A stretch of DNA of 24,861 bases from 66-474 sp040388785 (GTDB taxonomy: Bacteria; Pseudomonadota; Gammaproteobacteria; Xanthomonadales; Rhodanobacteraceae), in NCBI GenBank assembly GCA_040388785.1, contig JAZKBD010000066.1, positions 1 to 24,861 on the forward strand. The letters run 5' to 3'. The notes under the pieces were generated by a model. That model saw nothing but the letters and a program-made list of their open reading frames with translations. It did not search any database and was not told where the DNA came from. Positions 22,810 through 24,861 of the stretch are shown in pieces (the stretch's first letter is position 1; every line of letters starts with the position of its first letter). The translations under genes were made by a program, and so were the position numbers.

Positions 22810-23163
22810 TTGAGCCAAGCCCAACGGTACTACCTGACCATTGCCAACCTCGCCACCGCGCGCGGCCCCGACGCCGACCTGTCGTTCCAGGGTTCGTCGC
22901 CGCAGGCTTTCGCCGCCGCGCTGCAGGAAGCGCTGCGCAAGCCGATCCTGTTCGACCGCTGGAAGGCCAAGCAGCCGGATCCCGACAATGTCGACGCCTC
23001 GCTGGCGCCGGACGATCCGAACGCTACCGTCACGGCCGAATTGAACGACCTGCACACCGACGTCGAAGTGGTCACCACGCTCACCCACTCCGTGCTGCGC
23101 CATCGTCTTTTCATCCTGATCGGACCGCACTGGCAGTTGCACGACGTCGCGGCCGTCCGCTAA
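22810..23163 (+). CDS. Small uncharacterised protein (117 residues)
   Basis: I do not recognise a named family. From the TTG at 22810 the product begins SQAQRYYLTIANLATARGPD, a natural start, whereas the longer frame from 22714 adds Pro/His/Arg-rich sequence that looks non-coding. The protein is acidic in its middle (QPDPDNVDASLAPDDPN) and has regular helix-strand alternation. The C-terminal half, TAELNDLHTDVEVVTTLTH and then LRHRLFILIGPHWQLHDVAAV, could be a small alpha/beta domain. No signal peptide, membrane segment or catalytic motif is evident. It is 28 bases upstream of the M3 peptidase start and probably shares its transcript. Third-position G/C bias matches the neighbours, supporting a real gene. 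Confidence 0.7.
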   Translation: MSQAQRYYLTIANLATARGPDADLSFQGSSPQAFAAALQEALRKPILFDRWKAKQPDPDNVDASLAPDDPNATVTAELNDLHTDVEVVTTLTHSVLRHRLFILIGPHWQLHDVAAVR

Positions 23164-23191
23164 CCCCTGAACCCGTGGAAGGAGTCACCCC

Positions 23192-24861
23192 ATGCAAGGT
23201 TTCAAGACCCGAGTGCTCGCGCTTGCCTGTTGCGCCATCGTCGCCGGCGGCATCGGCATGACCGCGCAGGCCGCCACGCCTGCCGCGTCCGGCGCGAATG
23301 CCGGCAACATCACCGCCAATCCGTTCTACAAGGCCTCGACGCTGCCGTTCCAGGCGCCGGACTTCAGCAAGATCAAGGATTCCGATTACCAGCCGGCGAT
23401 GGAAGAAGGCATGCGGCAACAAAGTGCCGAAATCGACAAGATCGCCAACAACCCGGCGGCGCCGACTTTCGACAACACGCTCGTCGCGATGGAGAAGAGC
23501 GGACAGATGCTGACGCGCGTGATGCTGGCCTTCAGCACGGTGGCCGGCGCGAATACCGACGACACGCTGCAGAAGGTGCAGGAAACCGAAGCGTCGAAAT
23601 TGTCCGCGCACCAGGATTCGATCTATCTCAACCCCAAACTGTTCGCGCGCATCCAGGCGCTCTACAACCAGCGCGACTCGCTGAAGCTCGATCCGGAATC
23701 GCGGCGATTGCTGGAGTGGGACTACAAGGAATTCGTGCTCAACGGCGCCAGGCTTTCGGCGGCCGACAAGGCCAAGCTGAAGCAGTTCAACGAACAGGAA
23801 GCCTCGCTTTCCGCGAAGTTCCAGAACAAGTTGCTGGCCGCCGCCAAGGCCGGCGCGCTCGTCGTCGGCGACAAGGCCAAGCTCGCCGGCCTGTCCGACG
23901 CCGAGATCGATGCCGCGGCCGCCGCGGCCAAAAGCCGCAAGCTCGCGGGCAAGTGGGTAATCCCGCTGCAGAACACCACGCAACAGCCGGCCCTCGCTTC
24001 GCTCACCGATCGCGACACGCGCCACCAGTTGTTCGAGAACTCGTGGACGCGCGCGGAGAAGGGCGACGCCAACGACACCCGCAGCACGATCGCCGAGATC
24101 GCGAAAATCCGCGCCGAGAAGGCGAAGCTTCTGGGCTTCGACAGCTATGCGGCGTGGAAGCTGCAGGACCAGATGGCCAAGACGCCGGCCACCGTGATGG
24201 ATTTCCTCGACAAGCTGGTGCCGGCGGAAACCGCGCGCGCCGAGGCCGAGGCCGGTGACATCCAGAAGACCATCGATGCCGACCAGGCCAAGGCCGGCAA
24301 ACCCGACTTCAAGCTGGAACCGTGGGACTGGCAGTTGTACGCCGAACAGGTGCGCAAGCAGAAATACAACCTGGACGAAAGCCAGATCAAGCCGTACTTC
24401 GAGTTGAACAACGTGCTGCAGAACGGCGTGTTCTACGCCGCCAACCAGCTCTACGGCATCACCTTCAAGGAACGCAAGGACCTGCCGGTGTGGCAACCGG
24501 ACGTGCGCGTGTTCGAAGTCTTCGACGCGAACGGCAAGCCGCTGGCGCTGTTCTATTGCGACTATTTCAAGCGCGACAACAAGTCCGGCGGCGCGTGGAT
24601 GAGCAACATGGTGAACGAGTCCACGCTGCTCGGCACCAAGCCCGTGATCTACAACGTCGCCAACTTCACGAAACCCGCGGCCGGCCAGCCCGCGCTGCTG
24701 TCGTGGGACGACGTGATCACCATGTTCCACGAGTTCGGCCACGCACTGAACGGCATGTTCGCCGACACCAAGTACCCGAGCCTGTCCGGCGCCAACACCG
24801 CGCGCGACTTCGTGGAGTTCCCCTCGCAGTTCAACGAACACTGGGCGCTGTACCCCACCGT
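23192..24861 (+). CDS. dcp: M3-family peptidase, dipeptidyl carboxypeptidase (Dcp)-like, cut by window end
   Basis: The first 556 residues of a zinc metallopeptidase that removes C-terminal dipeptides; the family is usually about 680-720 residues, so the C-terminal part lies beyond the window. The N-terminus is a clear Sec signal (MQGFKTRVLALACCAIVAGG, cleavage expected after AQA at residue 27), placing it in the periplasm. The zinc site is visible: H513-E-F-G-H517 in TMFHEFGHALNGMF, and the third ligand E542 in DFVEFPSQFNEHW, 25 residues later as expected for M3. The helical N-terminal half (LGFDSYAAWKLQDQMAKTP) is also typical. The ATG at 23192 has AAGGAG at 23179-23184 with a 7-base spacer. 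An oligopeptidase A assignment is less likely because of the export signal. It follows the small protein gene by 28 bases. Confidence 0.92.
   Translation, partial: MQGFKTRVLALACCAIVAGGIGMTAQAATPAASGANAGNITANPFYKASTLPFQAPDFSKIKDSDYQPAMEEGMRQQSAEIDKIANNPAAPTFDNTLVAMEKSGQMLTRVMLAFSTVAGANTDDTLQKVQETEASKLSAHQDSIYLNPKLFARIQALYNQRDSLKLDPESRRLLEWDYKEFVLNGARLSAADKAKLKQFNEQEASLSAKFQNKLLAAAKAGALVVGDKAKLAGLSDAEIDAAAAAAKSRKLAGKWVIPLQNTTQQPALASLTDRDTRHQLFENSWTRAEKGDANDTRSTIAEIAKIRAEKAKLLGFDSYAAWKLQDQMAKTPATVMDFLDKLVPAETARAEAEAGDIQKTIDADQAKAGKPDFKLEPWDWQLYAEQVRKQKYNLDESQIKPYFELNNVLQNGVFYAANQLYGITFKERKDLPVWQPDVRVFEVFDANGKPLALFYCDYFKRDNKSGGAWMSNMVNESTLLGTKPVIYNVANFTKPAAGQPALLSWDDVITMFHEFGHALNGMFADTKYPSLSGANTARDFVEFPSQFNEHWALYPT

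Noticed and set aside
23111..24841. A 576-codon minus-strand open frame opposite the M3 peptidase
   Set aside because: The plus strand carries a signal peptide, a ribosome site and HEFGH. The minus frame has no recognisable motif and no good start.

Overview
The window is GC-rich chromosomal DNA (about two-thirds G+C by eye) with dense genes and strong third-position G/C bias. That bias explains the many long open frames on the wrong strand. The gene content suggests a gammaproteobacterium of the Xanthomonadales/Lysobacterales, perhaps Rhodanobacteraceae: a YebR-type free methionine sulfoxide reductase, a tricorn-like outer-membrane lipoprotein peptidase, a periplasmic M3 peptidase, a sedolisin, and REP-like repeats of the CCCTCACCCC/CCCTCTCCC type. 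This placement is inferred from protein character, not from any search.

Bases 1-14938 read almost entirely rightward. They hold the end of a cupin protein, a pair of head-to-head hairpin repeats, an SMP-30/gluconolactonase overlapping a two-domain VOC protein by ATGA, a giant cyclic beta-1,2-glucan synthase (about 2,900 residues: GT84, then a GH189/glycoamylase-like domain, then GH94), a GH39 glycosidase, a GH144-type (glycoamylase-fold) glucanase, and a glucose 1-dehydrogenase-like SDR. I read this as a carbohydrate module. A membrane synthase makes and trims beta-1,2-glucan. Two glycosidases without visible export signals could turn over glucan or oligosaccharides in the cytoplasm. The SDR plus the lactonase could oxidise released glucose through gluconolactone to gluconate. 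The synthase assignment is firm; the metabolic link is inference.

Bases 15053-17260 are leftward: a sedolisin (S53) peptidase with an extraordinary Lys-Pro tail, preceded by a free methionine-(R)-sulfoxide reductase. The SDR and the sedolisin converge.

Bases 17470-18971 are rightward: bioD (dethiobiotin synthetase) overlapping by ATGA a class I methyltransferase with a partly degenerate N-terminal Cys cluster. A third copy of the hairpin repeat sits between this methyltransferase and the convergent leftward tricorn-like S41 lipoprotein peptidase (19083-22595).

Bases 22810-24861 are rightward again: a small conserved-looking protein with a TTG start, then a periplasmic M3-family dipeptidyl carboxypeptidase that runs off the window. 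No tRNA, rRNA, CRISPR array, insertion sequence or phage gene was seen. No gap between genes exceeds 300 bases. The best non-coding signal is the repeat family, whose stem shows compensatory base changes between copies.
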